The notes below the pieces were generated by a model. That model did not search any database and was not told where the DNA came from. It saw only the letters and a list, made by a program, of their open reading frames with translations. This document shows, one piece after another, positions 1 through 7,715 of a stretch of DNA of 42,025 bases (its first letter is position 1; every line of letters starts with the position of its first letter). The translations under genes and the position numbers were made by a program. This stretch comes from a virus, in IMG/VR virus record IMGVR_UViG_3300022924_000008, positions 1-42,025 of that record. One strand, 5' to 3'.

Positions 1-127
1 CGCCGAGTATATGAGCTTTAAGCACGACAAATTGTCTTTTGATGATTGGTGTAACTCTACGCAAGGCAAAGTACACTTAGCTGAACTAATATTAAACGAT
101 ATCGATGAAATGGGCGGAGTAACATCG
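1..127. repeat. Terminal direct repeat, left copy (circular join)
   Basis: This segment is identical over all 127 bases to the last 127 bases of the window. A gene continues in frame across the join, so the repeat is best read as an assembly overlap of a circular or circularly permuted molecule, not as two biological copies. The length of 127 equals a common assembler k-mer size, which supports the artefact reading. A true short terminal redundancy is less likely but not excluded. Confidence 0.95.
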
Positions 128-148
128 GTATTATCTTCCAGAACTTAA
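2..148 (+). CDS. Small protein, 3' part of the join-spanning gene
   Basis: This is the C-terminal part of a 64-residue protein whose ATG is at 41852 at the other end of the window. Reading from base 2 gives an open frame that ends in TAA at 146-148. The complete protein is small and fairly acidic, with no signal peptide, membrane segment or recognised domain. It is the first gene of the rightward early block, just downstream of the divergent control region. The function is unknown. Confidence 0.8.
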   Translation, partial: AEYMSFKHDKLSFDDWCNSTQGKVHLAELILNDIDEMGGVTSVLSSRT

Positions 149-178
149 CTAACCCAAAAACGATAAAATAAAAAGGAG

Positions 179-487
179 ATGAAAACGGAAAACAGTACAT
201 CAGGCTTAGAGGCGTTCGGCGCTTTGGCATTCACATTAACATTTGGTATATTAGGTAGCTTATACAGGGCTTACATAGTATTACAGGCCGCCACATGGTT
301 TAACTTCCCTTACGCACTTACATTGGTGCAGTGGTTTGGTATAATCGAAATATTTGCAATTGCAAGGTTTAGTTATAATAGTTCAAAGCCGCAGTCTAAA
401 ACCCCATACCTTGACATTTTGGTTTCATATATATTACTTACTTTGGTTTGGGGAATACTATTTATCGCTCACCTTTTTATTAAATAA
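179..487 (+). CDS. Small three-helix membrane protein
   Basis: The 102-residue product has three hydrophobic stretches, at about residues 12-35, 45-63 and 79-101, so it is probably an inner-membrane protein. I recognise no family. An AGGAG lies directly against the ATG, too close for an ordinary Shine-Dalgarno, and Bacteroidota rarely rely on one. It is the second gene of the early rightward run, so an early host-takeover or superinfection role is possible, but that is inference from position alone. Confidence 0.7.
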   Translation: MKTENSTSGLEAFGALAFTLTFGILGSLYRAYIVLQAATWFNFPYALTLVQWFGIIEIFAIARFSYNSSKPQSKTPYLDILVSYILLTLVWGILFIAHLFIK

Positions 488-492
488 CCATC

Positions 493-624
493 ATGAAAAC
501 CACACTCCACTCCCCGCGACCCTACACACCGCCAAAACTTAACCCGCCAGTATTCGAGGAAAAGCTAGTTAGCATGGTGAAAAAACACATCGCTTTTAGC
601 CAGACGGTGGTTAAGGTGAAGTAA
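493..624 (+). CDS. 43-residue hypothetical protein
   Basis: A short open frame from ATG 493 to TAA 622-624, starting 5 nt after the previous stop. The product is proline-rich at the N-terminus and lysine-rich at the C-terminus, with no membrane segment. No family is recognised. It fills the gap between two firmer genes on the same strand, which is the main support. Confidence 0.5.
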   Translation: MKTTLHSPRPYTPPKLNPPVFEEKLVSMVKKHIAFSQTVVKVK

Positions 625-652
625 ATTAGTAACAAATTAAATAACAAATATA

Positions 653-1174
653 ATGGAAACACAAAAGACCCACTGGCGTAAAAACTTAGATCCTCGCTAC
701 GTGTCAGGTGAAGACCTTAAAAACTCATTACATGGGCTACGTCCCGAAATGGTGGTATGCGTACACGAAATGAAAGACGCGCCAACCTTTGACCAGTCAA
801 CACAAAAAGAGACAATCAAAACATCTCTTTGGCTTAAGGACTTAACAATAAATAAGGTTATTTACAAGCCGGTTATCCTTAACGTTAGCAATGCTAAAAC
901 TTTTGCAAAAGAGTTTGGAAGTGACTTTATAGAAGATTGGTATAATAAGCCGATTGTTTTATTCGCGCAAGCAGATAAAAGATTTGGCCATGTTGCCCGG
1001 TTTAAGCATTACTTCCCACCAGCCACCGTTAGCGATAAAGAAGCGATTTCCAAACTTACAACAGCTACTAATCTGGAAACGTTAGGCACTATTTGGGCTG
1101 CATTAACTGCCGATGAAAAGAAGCTTCCAACCGTTATGAAACTAAAGGATGAACTTAAAGCGAAGTTATCATAA
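653..1174 (+). CDS. Recombination-associated protein, possibly OB-fold DNA-binding
   Basis: The 173-residue product carries the pattern PVILNVSNAKTFAKEFG followed by a DWYNKPIVLFAQ segment at about residues 72-105. I know this layout (VLN-x-TNAK-x-IAK, then W-x-GK-x-I-x-L) from small phage proteins next to single-strand annealing or exonuclease genes, where an OB-like DNA-binding role is suspected. The C-terminal 50 residues look helical. Its stop overlaps the start of the YqaJ exonuclease gene by one base, and an SSB-type gene follows, so a role in phage recombination or replication fits. The family resemblance is from memory and the molecular function is inferred. Confidence 0.6.
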   Translation: METQKTHWRKNLDPRYVSGEDLKNSLHGLRPEMVVCVHEMKDAPTFDQSTQKETIKTSLWLKDLTINKVIYKPVILNVSNAKTFAKEFGSDFIEDWYNKPIVLFAQADKRFGHVARFKHYFPPATVSDKEAISKLTTATNLETLGTIWAALTADEKKLPTVMKLKDELKAKLS

Positions 1175-1827
1175 TGAAAGTATACAACAACATCATACAA
1201 GGTACAGAAGATTGGTTTCGCCTAAAATGGGGCAAGGTTGGCGGCTCATCATCTAAAGGGCTATTTGTTCCATCTGATACCTTACTAATCCAATTACTGG
1301 CAGAACACACAGAGGAATTTGAATTAGATGAGGATAATTATGTAAGCGGGGATATGCAGCGAGGCATTGAATTAGAGCCTTTACACCGCTCTGAAATTGA
1401 AAGGTATATTGGTGTTTCATTCAATGTACCGGGGTGGCTAGAAAGCGACGAATGTGCTTTATTGGGTATATCCCCAGATGGTATTAGTGAGGACTTAACC
1501 GTAAGTTGGGAGGGTAAATCGCCAGGTGCAAAAAAACATATATCCACTGTTTACGCCAATCAAATACCATCCGATAACATACACCAATGCCTGCACTATT
1601 TTACTGTTAACCCTAAATTGCAGATGCATGTGTTTTCATCATTCCGGCCCGAAAGCAAGTACCCTTTGTGGCCTAAGAAGATAAGCCGCGAAAGCATAAT
1701 TGATCTGGGAACAAAGGCCAAACCACAATGTAAAACAGTCCAGCAATGGGTTGACATAGCAATGCACAACGCTTTAGAATTAGAATCGAACTTAACAATA
1801 GCACTAAAAAAATTAGACAAAATTTAA
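1174..1827 (+). CDS. YqaJ-type viral recombinase / exonuclease
   Basis: The product (217 residues) is a PD-(D/E)XK nuclease of the YqaJ / lambda-exonuclease family, which resects 5' ends of double-stranded DNA for recombination. Visible motifs are QGTEDWFRLKWGKVGGS near the N-terminus, RGIELEP (E68), the SPDG aspartate (D102), EGK (E113 and K115) and the helix glutamine in HQCLHYF (Q138). These match the family catalytic layout and usual length. The gene overlaps the upstream gene by one base and is followed 2 nt later by an SSB gene, forming an exonuclease-SSB recombination module. No RecT, Erf or Sak annealing protein is obvious, so the upstream neighbour may fill that slot. Confidence 0.9.
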   Translation: MKVYNNIIQGTEDWFRLKWGKVGGSSSKGLFVPSDTLLIQLLAEHTEEFELDEDNYVSGDMQRGIELEPLHRSEIERYIGVSFNVPGWLESDECALLGISPDGISEDLTVSWEGKSPGAKKHISTVYANQIPSDNIHQCLHYFTVNPKLQMHVFSSFRPESKYPLWPKKISRESIIDLGTKAKPQCKTVQQWVDIAMHNALELESNLTIALKKLDKI

Positions 1828-1829
1828 AC

Positions 1830-2144
1830 ATGGAAATCAAAGGAACAGTAAAAGCATTAATTGCGCCGGTACAGGTCAGCGAAAAATTAAAGAAAGCGCA
1901 GTTGATAGTTGACTATGCGGAAAACCCTCAATATAATCAAGTGATATCATTTGAAGCTGTAAATGACAAGTGCGCCATTTTGGATAACCTAAACATTGGT
2001 GATGAGGTTGAGGTTTCGTTTAACCTTAATGGCCGCGAATGGGTTGACAAAACCGGCGTTACTAAGTATTTCAACACTTTACAGGTTTGGAAAGTCAGCG
2101 TTTTATCATCTACTGCGGATAACGGATCTGACCTTAGTTTTTAA
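1830..2144 (+). CDS. Single-stranded DNA-binding protein, DUF3127-like
   Basis: The 104-residue protein matches the DUF3127 family found in Bacteroidota and their phages. It begins MEIKGTVK, has NPQYNQVISFE in the centre and a G-DEVEVSFNLNGREW segment followed by KYFNTLQVW. It is predicted to form an OB fold and coat single-stranded DNA. The C-terminus ends in an acidic stretch closing with an aromatic residue (GSDLSF), as in SSB tails that dock partner proteins. It lies directly behind the exonuclease. Confidence 0.85.
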   Translation: MEIKGTVKALIAPVQVSEKLKKAQLIVDYAENPQYNQVISFEAVNDKCAILDNLNIGDEVEVSFNLNGREWVDKTGVTKYFNTLQVWKVSVLSSTADNGSDLSF

Positions 2145-2180
2145 CACCTTATCCTTTCGGTGGTGGTTAACCGAATAATT

Positions 2181-2423
2181 ATGAACCTGACAGAAAAACA
2201 ACAAGTGATAATTCAACATTGCAGAAGTAACGGCACTATATCTAAAGTAGATGCTGTATACATGCTAAAGTGTTTTTACTATACAAATGCCGGTAAGTAC
2301 GTTGGCGAAATATTGAGTAGAATGGTTAAAAGTGGTAAACTAAAAAGAATTAAACCGGGTCTATTTGAGTTGGGAAAAGGCAAGTCAGATGTAATTATAA
2401 CTAATCAACCAAACTTATTTTAA
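2181..2423 (+). CDS. Small winged-helix-like DNA-binding protein
   Basis: The 80-residue product begins at ATG 2181; an in-frame upstream ATG at 2160 would add seven residues. It reads as helix-helix-helix-wing: an N-terminal LTEKQQVIIQHC helix, an ISKVDAV turn, a recognition-like helix and a basic KLKRIKPGLFELG hairpin, as in compact winged-helix domains. The extreme C-terminus is NQPNLF, which resembles a beta-clamp-binding peptide (Q-x-x-L-F). The gene is in the replication and recombination block and abuts the next gene with no gap. Confidence 0.6.
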   Translation: MNLTEKQQVIIQHCRSNGTISKVDAVYMLKCFYYTNAGKYVGEILSRMVKSGKLKRIKPGLFELGKGKSDVIITNQPNLF

Positions 2424-2627
2424 ATGCCATACCTCACCAAACCAACCCGATACACCGCACGAGGCGAGGAAGTAACAATCATTAAAAAGTCGCACCCTAA
2501 CGTTTGGCTAGTTCAAAACGTTAGGGGTGTGATTCATAGTGTTACTTCCGATGCGGTGAGTGAGGAGATGGTTGTGGATGTGGTGATACAGGTATTTGAA
2601 GAACCAAATTTATTTAATCAAAAATGA
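2424..2627 (+). CDS. 67-residue hypothetical protein
   Basis: The product looks like a small all-beta protein with alternating hydrophobic strands and no membrane segment. No family is recognised. Near its C-terminus it has EEPNLF, echoing the NQPNLF tail of the preceding protein. It starts immediately after the previous stop and overlaps the next gene by 4 nt, so it is probably translationally coupled within the same operon. Confidence 0.6.
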   Translation: MPYLTKPTRYTARGEEVTIIKKSHPNVWLVQNVRGVIHSVTSDAVSEEMVVDVVIQVFEEPNLFNQK

Positions 2628-2821
2628 AAATAAACGGAAAAGAACTAAGTTCACATGATGGTGGTAATACTATATATTACGACCATATACTTATAAAAAG
2701 TTTCTCCAATCCTAAATTAAATGTTTATTCTACGTGGGATGAATGGGTTAAATATTTAACAGATAACCCTGATTTTTGCGGTTGTAAATATCATGAAATT
2801 TTGAAAGGGCATTGTAAATGA
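2624..2821 (+). CDS. 65-residue hypothetical protein
   Basis: The soluble product has three cysteines near the C-terminus (CGCKYHEILKGHC), which could bind a metal. No family is recognised. It overlaps both neighbours by 4 nt and lies directly before the DNA methylase gene. Confidence 0.55.
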   Translation: MKINGKELSSHDGGNTIYYDHILIKSFSNPKLNVYSTWDEWVKYLTDNPDFCGCKYHEILKGHCK

Positions 2822-3525
2822 AATACATGGGTTCAAAAGATAAATATGCGAAATATTTACTGCCGTATATATTGCAAGAAAGAACAAAAAATCAATGGTA
2901 TGTAGAGCCTTTTGCTGGTGGTTGCAACATGATTGACAAAGTTGATGGAAATAGAATAGCAAATGATGCAAATCATTATGTAATAGCTTTGTTTAATCAT
3001 TTGCAATGGGGAGGTATTCTACCAGAATATACAACTAAAGAGCAATATAAGCATGTACTTGATAATAAAGACATGTACCCATCTTGGATGGTGGGATATG
3101 TTGGTATTTGCTGTTCGTATTCGGGTAAGTGGTTTGGTGGATTTGCTGGTAAAACAGTAACAAGGAACGGAATTAGAAACTATCAAGAAGAAGCAAATAG
3201 AAACCTCTTAAAGCAGGCGATAAAAATAAAAGACATAATATTTAAATCTCAAGAATATTTTGATTTAAAAATACCAGAGAATAGCGTCATTTACTGCGAT
3301 CCTCCATATGAGGGGACAACAAAATATTTTACATCATTTAATCATGGCTTTTTTTGGGATTGGTGCAGGCAGCAAAATAAAAATGGCCATAAAGTATTTG
3401 TAAGTGAATACAATGCCCCGCCTGATTTTAAATTACTTTTATCCATTGAAGCAAAAAGCAGTCTTTCAGCAAATGGAGTTATTGGAGGTAGTAAAAAAAG
3501 CATTGAAAAATTATTTACCATATAA
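2818..3525 (+). CDS. Dam-like DNA N6-adenine methyltransferase (D12 class)
   Basis: The 235-residue protein transfers a methyl group from S-adenosylmethionine to adenine N6. The N-terminal KYMGSKDKYAKYLLPYI is typical of the D12/Dam class. The cofactor motif EPFAGG is at residues 30-35 and the catalytic motif DPPY at 161-164. Length fits the family. No restriction endonuclease is adjacent, so it is an orphan phage methylase, most likely protecting phage DNA from host restriction or marking it. The target sequence cannot be read from the protein. It overlaps the upstream gene by 4 nt. Confidence 0.9.
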   Translation: MKYMGSKDKYAKYLLPYILQERTKNQWYVEPFAGGCNMIDKVDGNRIANDANHYVIALFNHLQWGGILPEYTTKEQYKHVLDNKDMYPSWMVGYVGICCSYSGKWFGGFAGKTVTRNGIRNYQEEANRNLLKQAIKIKDIIFKSQEYFDLKIPENSVIYCDPPYEGTTKYFTSFNHGFFWDWCRQQNKNGHKVFVSEYNAPPDFKLLLSIEAKSSLSANGVIGGSKKSIEKLFTI

Positions 3526-3563
3526 GTGTTAACCAATCACCACGCAGAACAAATAACATTATT

Positions 3564-3866
3564 ATGAGCGAACAATACCAATGGACAGAGGGCGGCAAGG
3601 GGTTGCTGTTAGCGTTTGAATTGCTAATACGTGAATACGGGGGGAGGGATAAACTGGCAAGCGAAATAGAGTCCGAAGAAATAAAAAAAGAGTGGCGTAA
3701 ATCGCATGTATCAGGCAACGCGGATCGATGGACTTACGACGAATTGCAAATACTAAAAAGGTCAATTCAAAAACGAGTTTATCCGGTAATAAAAGGAAGA
3801 TCGAGGTCAGCAGTCAGAAACAAATTGCAATTGCTAAATATCAGCTCGAAGGGGCTACACTTTTAA
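3564..3866 (+). CDS. Small helical protein, Myb/SANT- or HTH-like C-terminus
   Basis: The 100-residue product has a C-terminal segment, about residues 54-92, of the form DRWTYDELQIL followed by GRSRSAVRNKLQLL. That resembles a Myb/SANT-type helix-turn-helix, where W-x-x-x-E-L opens the first helix and R-S-x-x-A-V-x-x-K forms the recognition helix. It may be a small DNA-binding regulator. A second reading frame (3728-3934) overlaps its 3' half and continues past its stop. Confidence 0.6.
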   Translation: MSEQYQWTEGGKGLLLAFELLIREYGGRDKLASEIESEEIKKEWRKSHVSGNADRWTYDELQILKRSIQKRVYPVIKGRSRSAVRNKLQLLNISSKGLHF

Positions 3867-3940
3867 CTTGCATTAGTGGGGGAAAGTTTGTAAATTGCAA
3901 TAAGAAAAGTATTATGTACTGGTATAAGAAGTAAGGAGCT

Positions 3941-3948
3941 TATATTTG
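3941..3948 (+). promoter_or_regulatory. Candidate -7 promoter box before the primase operon
   Basis: TATATTTG matches the Bacteroidota -7 consensus TAnnTTTG. I see no clear TTG at the -33 position, so the call rests on the -7 box and its place before the zinc-ribbon and primase genes. Transcription would start about 60 nt before the ATG at 4008. Confidence 0.4.
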
Positions 3949-3967
3949 TACGATTTTTATAATTAAC

Positions 3968-4003
3968 AACCTGAGCAATTCCTTACTTGCCAGGTTTTAT
4001 TTT
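3968..4003 (+). terminator. Hairpin with T-tract in the leader of the primase operon
   Basis: AACCTG (3968-3973) pairs with CAGGTT (3991-3996), and inside it GCAA pairs with TTGC across one bulged A, leaving an 8-nt loop. TTTTATTTT follows. This is a plausible intrinsic terminator for the upstream operon. Because it sits between a candidate -7 box and the next start codon, it could also act as an attenuator. Confidence 0.55.
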
Positions 4004-4007
4004 CTAA

Positions 4008-4286
4008 ATGGATATCACATGTCAAAGATGCGGATTAGTCAACGACTATACCGTTAAGCAAGCAGGGCCGCACCAATCGGCCTACTGCAATGGATGTAAC
4101 AATTACATCAAACACCTCCCACAAAATAACCCTGTCGATATTATGCCTTTTGGCAAGTTCAAAGGCAGGGAATTAAAATCATTAAAAACTACAGAGGAAT
4201 TAAAATACCTTGAATGGTTTGTTCAGATGCCGGATCTAAAGCCGCGAATTAAAGAAGCTGTAACAAACTATCTCAAAACGGTATGA
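4008..4286 (+). CDS. Zinc-ribbon protein with DUF3820-like C-terminus
   Basis: The 92-residue product has an N-terminal zinc ribbon (C5, C8, C27, C30) and then IMPFGKFKGRELKSL at about residues 45-59, leading to LEWFV. This PFG-K-x-KG-x-x-L...YL-x-W layout is the DUF3820 / ExoX C-terminal-like domain common in phage replication neighbourhoods. The gene overlaps the primase-helicase gene by 4 nt, so an accessory replication role is likely. The biochemical function is not known. Confidence 0.7.
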   Translation: MDITCQRCGLVNDYTVKQAGPHQSAYCNGCNNYIKHLPQNNPVDIMPFGKFKGRELKSLKTTEELKYLEWFVQMPDLKPRIKEAVTNYLKTV

Positions 4287-6535
4287 AGCCGGAAATAGGC
4301 AAATGTAAGCTGCTATTAGATAGCGGGCTTAGTCTTATTACCGTAAAATCCGATAAGATACCAAATATACCTTGGAAAAAATACCAGTCTGAAATTATAT
4401 CAAAGTCAGATTTTGAAGCTGCATATAACCTAAGTAATACAGTTGGGGTTGGTATTTGTACTGGTTTTAATGGGCTGGAAGTAATAGATATTGACCTTAA
4501 AGTATTTTCCACACTTAAAGAACAGCAGGATTTTTGGACTGAGTATATACAGTTACTAAAAGACCATATACTGGACTTTGAAACAAAGTTTGTTATTTAC
4601 AGAACTATTAACGGTGGCTACCATATTCTTTACAGATGTGAGAAAATAGGAGGAAATCAAAAGATAGCAAAAGTAAAAGGACATACCGAGGCAGTAATTG
4701 AAACCCGTGGCGTTGGTGGTTATGTATTTGTTTACGAAAATAAGATATCAAAAAAGTCTTATACAGAAATACAGGAAATTTCAGAACTTGATAGAGAAGC
4801 TTTATTTGGAATAAGCAGGTATTATAATTACGTTGAGGAAGTTGATAAGATAATACCAGATAAGATAGAAAAGGAATATGTTAGCGAAGTTAGCCCATGG
4901 CAGGATTACAATCAGAAAACGTCTATTTTGGACCTGCTTGCTGATGACTTTGAAATTGTAAAGAACATATCCGATAAGTACATTATAAGGAGAAATGGCG
5001 CAACTTCTCCACATAGCGGTTATGTTTATAAAAATAGTGGTTGCATGTACCTTTTTAGTACTGGCACCATATTCCCAAACGAAAAACTAATTAGCCCATT
5101 TTCGGCCTATACAATCAAGCATCATTCTGGTAACTATAGCGAAGCCGCAAAAGAACTTTATAAAAAAGGGTTCGGTAGCAGGATAATTAAGCCGGTGGCT
5201 AAACTGCAAATTGAACCGCAGGTAAATTATAAGGATTTGGAATTCCCTTTAGAGGTATTCCCTAAAGAAATCCAAAACTATATGATACAATGCCGTGACA
5301 CTTTGGATAGTTCAATTGATTATATGGGTTGCTCTTACCTTTGGTTAGTATCTGTAATTATAGGCAATAGCGTAAAGATACAGGTAAAGCCTGGATGGGT
5401 AGAGCCTGCAACCATGTGGATGACTATTGTGGGGAAAGCTGGTATAGGTAAAACTCCATCTATTAGCAACGTTGTTTTTCCCATTCAAAAAGCTAATAAC
5501 AGGGAAATAAAGAAATTCGTTAAGGAGTACGATAAGTATAACGAATTTATGGAACTTGATAAAAAAGACAGGCAAAATACAGAGCAAATAAAACGGCCCC
5601 GAAAAACACAATTCATAGCCGATGATATCACCCTAGAGGCATTGGTTGATTTACATGAAGAGAATAAGAATGCAGTAGGCGTATTTAAAGATGAGTTAGC
5701 CGGATGGATTAAGGACATGAATAAGTACCGCGCCGGATCTGATTTAGAATTTTGGCTTAGTACATGGTCTGCAAAGTCTGTTTCTTTAAACCGTAAAACA
5801 GCTAAATCAGCATTCGTGCCTCACCCGTTAATCCCTGTTTTGGGCGGTATTCAACCGGGCATATTTGATAGCTTCTATAACGATGAGAATAAGGATAACG
5901 GGTTTATTGACCGTATGCTATTGTGTTACCCTGATTTGATGGTTGAGGAATATAACGATAATGAATTATCTTATGATACCATTAACTGGTATAACGATTA
6001 CATAATTGCTTTTTACAGCGATGTTAAATCCAAGGTAGTTCAGTTAGACGTAGACGATGAAATTAAGCCTATTATAGCTATAATGGATGCCGAGGCAAAG
6101 GTTGAGTGGAAACGGATATTTAATAAGATTACAGCGCAGCAAAACGATGATGACGAAAACGAATATATGAAATCAATGCTACCTAAGCAAAAAAGCTACA
6201 TACCCCGTTTTGCCTTGCTATTCAACTGCATGCATGTATTTGATAAATCTGCTGATATATCTAATTTTAAGGTAATTAACAAGGCAGCTATACTAGCTGC
6301 GGAAAAGCTATCAGATTACTTTATTAGGATGGCTAAGAAGATTAAAATCACCTCTAATGAAGTATCAGATATTAAGAACATGATGCGTATTACAGCTAGC
6401 CTGCCAAAGAATAAACAATTTATGGCTATGTATGAACTCAACCCAAATTTAAACAGATCAGAGGTTGCCGAAAAGCTAGGTGTATCTCGTAAAACTGTAC
6501 AATCATGGGTAAAGGAGCTTAAAGGCGAGGTGTAA
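4283..6535 (+). CDS. Primase-polymerase / DUF3987 helicase fusion
   Basis: This 750-residue protein is the likely replicative primase-helicase. Residues 1-190 read as a prim-pol domain: GLEVIDIDLK supplies the acidic pair D69/D71 and NGGYHILY has H114, the usual prim-pol histidine motif. Residues about 320-690 fit a DUF3987-type ATPase with Walker A GKAGIGKT at 384-391 and a Walker B-like VFKDELAGWI. The last 32 residues form a helix-turn-helix (NRSEVAEKLGVSRKTVQSWVKEL). The gene ends inside the first copy of the GTGTAACC repeats that fill the 300 bp downstream, so this C-terminal domain could be the one that binds them; that link is inference. Confidence 0.85.
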   Translation: MKPEIGKCKLLLDSGLSLITVKSDKIPNIPWKKYQSEIISKSDFEAAYNLSNTVGVGICTGFNGLEVIDIDLKVFSTLKEQQDFWTEYIQLLKDHILDFETKFVIYRTINGGYHILYRCEKIGGNQKIAKVKGHTEAVIETRGVGGYVFVYENKISKKSYTEIQEISELDREALFGISRYYNYVEEVDKIIPDKIEKEYVSEVSPWQDYNQKTSILDLLADDFEIVKNISDKYIIRRNGATSPHSGYVYKNSGCMYLFSTGTIFPNEKLISPFSAYTIKHHSGNYSEAAKELYKKGFGSRIIKPVAKLQIEPQVNYKDLEFPLEVFPKEIQNYMIQCRDTLDSSIDYMGCSYLWLVSVIIGNSVKIQVKPGWVEPATMWMTIVGKAGIGKTPSISNVVFPIQKANNREIKKFVKEYDKYNEFMELDKKDRQNTEQIKRPRKTQFIADDITLEALVDLHEENKNAVGVFKDELAGWIKDMNKYRAGSDLEFWLSTWSAKSVSLNRKTAKSAFVPHPLIPVLGGIQPGIFDSFYNDENKDNGFIDRMLLCYPDLMVEEYNDNELSYDTINWYNDYIIAFYSDVKSKVVQLDVDDEIKPIIAIMDAEAKVEWKRIFNKITAQQNDDDENEYMKSMLPKQKSYIPRFALLFNCMHVFDKSADISNFKVINKAAILAAEKLSDYFIRMAKKIKITSNEVSDIKNMMRITASLPKNKQFMAMYELNPNLNRSEVAEKLGVSRKTVQSWVKELKGEV

Positions 6536-6809
6536 CCCAGTGTAACCTAAGGTTACACCAAATGTTACACTAAAAACGCTTGTAACTAATTGAAATATAG
6601 GTATTTAAATAAAATTGTAACCTAATGTTACTGTAACCTTTGGTAAAAAAGAAGAAATTTTAAAATAAAAAAACAGAAATTATTTTAGGTGTAACCTGTA
6701 ACATTGGGTTACACCTATTAAAAAACGGCCTTTTAATATACTACAGGGCACATTTTAACTAAAAACATGTGTAACATTAGGGTTACACTAGGTTACAGTT
6801 AGGTTACAC
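6530..6809. repeat. GTGTAACC repeat array (iteron-like)
   Basis: Fifteen copies of the core GTAAC/GTTAC lie within 280 bp, eight on the plus strand (near 6532, 6542, 6582, 6617, 6633, 6691, 6698, 6771) and seven inverted (near 6552, 6564, 6627, 6708, 6782, 6792, 6803). About one would be expected by chance. Most extend to GTGTAACC. Perfect inverted pairs occur at 6540-6547/6551-6558 (3-nt spacer) and 6688-6696/6707-6715 (10-nt spacer holding one more core). The last three copies are 10-11 bp apart, one helical turn. Confidence 0.92.
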
Positions 6810-6842
6810 TTTATTCACTTTTACTAACAACTTTGAAATTAT
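6536..6842. other. Candidate replication origin (non-coding)
   Basis: This gene-free stretch between the primase-helicase gene and the next gene holds the GTGTAACC array and an A/T-rich core (6640-6687) between repeat clusters that could act as a melting region. Clustered direct and inverted repeats flanking an AT-rich tract beside a helicase-primase gene is the classic layout of an iteron origin. No open frame of note is present. An operator cluster for a regulator is the main alternative. Confidence 0.6.
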
Positions 6843-7283
6843 ATGATTATGAAAACGATAGAAAATGAACTAAGAATTGGTAACTACATATTGGATGACT
6901 TTAACGAGATACATAAGGTAGAACACATAGAATCTAAAAAGTACAATGAATGGAATGGAGGAGACCCATCTCTGGTTGTATTTAGCAAACCTAATGTTGA
7001 TGGTATGTATAGTTGTGACGTGGTTACAGGCATCCCCTTGACACCAGAAATATTGGAGAAAGCGGGATTTGCATTAGCGTCAGATAACCGCCCTGATGGA
7101 TTTCTAAACTATAAGCTACCAAATGGTATTTGCATTAGTCAGTCGTGGGGTGTAAGTGACTATTTTGGTTTGCAGGACGGGGATTGGTTCATGGGTGACA
7201 ATTACACTATAATTACAAGCCTACACCACTTACAGAACTATATACACGCTGTTTACGGCACCGAACTAGAAATAAACCTTTAA
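6843..7283 (+). CDS. Conserved phage protein of unknown function (NELRIGNY family)
   Basis: The 146-residue protein starts with an ENELRIGNYI segment, has GIPLTPEILEKAGF in the middle and ends with SLHHLQNYIHAVYGTELEI. I recognise this layout from many Bacteroidota phage genomes, where it is uncharacterised. No membrane segment or catalytic motif is seen. It is the first gene after the repeat array, and an ATG at 6849 is an equally plausible start. Confidence 0.75.
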   Translation: MIMKTIENELRIGNYILDDFNEIHKVEHIESKKYNEWNGGDPSLVVFSKPNVDGMYSCDVVTGIPLTPEILEKAGFALASDNRPDGFLNYKLPNGICISQSWGVSDYFGLQDGDWFMGDNYTIITSLHHLQNYIHAVYGTELEINL

Positions 7284-7301
7284 AACTAATTTTGAATTGA
7301 T

Positions 7302-7715
7302 ATGAAAACATTAACACTGGAGTACTTAGCACCTTATTTACCATACGGTATAAAGTGCCTCACATACAATAATCAAATAGAATATATATCTCTTGAGCCC
7401 ATGCCAGATCCCGATTATATATGCGTATCTGATTTTTTAAAAAACACGAATTTTAAATTAATACTCCGTCCATTGTCTGATTTAGACAAACCTTTGATTG
7501 GTATTAATGAACCAAATTTCAAGCCGTCTTCTCGTTATGATTTACGATTTTACGATGGGGAATGGTGCGAAGAATACTATGCTGAATACGGTGAAACACC
7601 AATAGCCTACATTCCAGTAGGCGGGTATAATTCATGGCCTTTTAAATACCACTTTGACGTTTTTGGATTAATAAGTCAAGGATTAGCGGTAGACATTAAT
7701 ACTTTAACCCCATGA
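7302..7715 (+). CDS. Conserved phage protein of unknown function
   Basis: The 137-residue protein opens with LEYLAPYLPYGIKC, contains LRPLSDLDKPL and ends with YHFDVFGLISQGLAVDINTL. This is a familiar uncharacterised family in Bacteroidota phages and prophages, often found beside the preceding family, as here. A TAATTTTG box at 7287-7294 lies 7 nt before the ATG. It overlaps the next gene by 4 nt. Confidence 0.75.
   Translation: MKTLTLEYLAPYLPYGIKCLTYNNQIEYISLEPMPDPDYICVSDFLKNTNFKLILRPLSDLDKPLIGINEPNFKPSSRYDLRFYDGEWCEEYYAEYGETPIAYIPVGGYNSWPFKYHFDVFGLISQGLAVDINTLTP

Noticed and set aside
1-127. Terminal repeat as a genuine phage direct terminal repeat.
   Set aside because: Its length equals a common assembler k-mer and a gene crosses the join; an assembly overlap is simpler.
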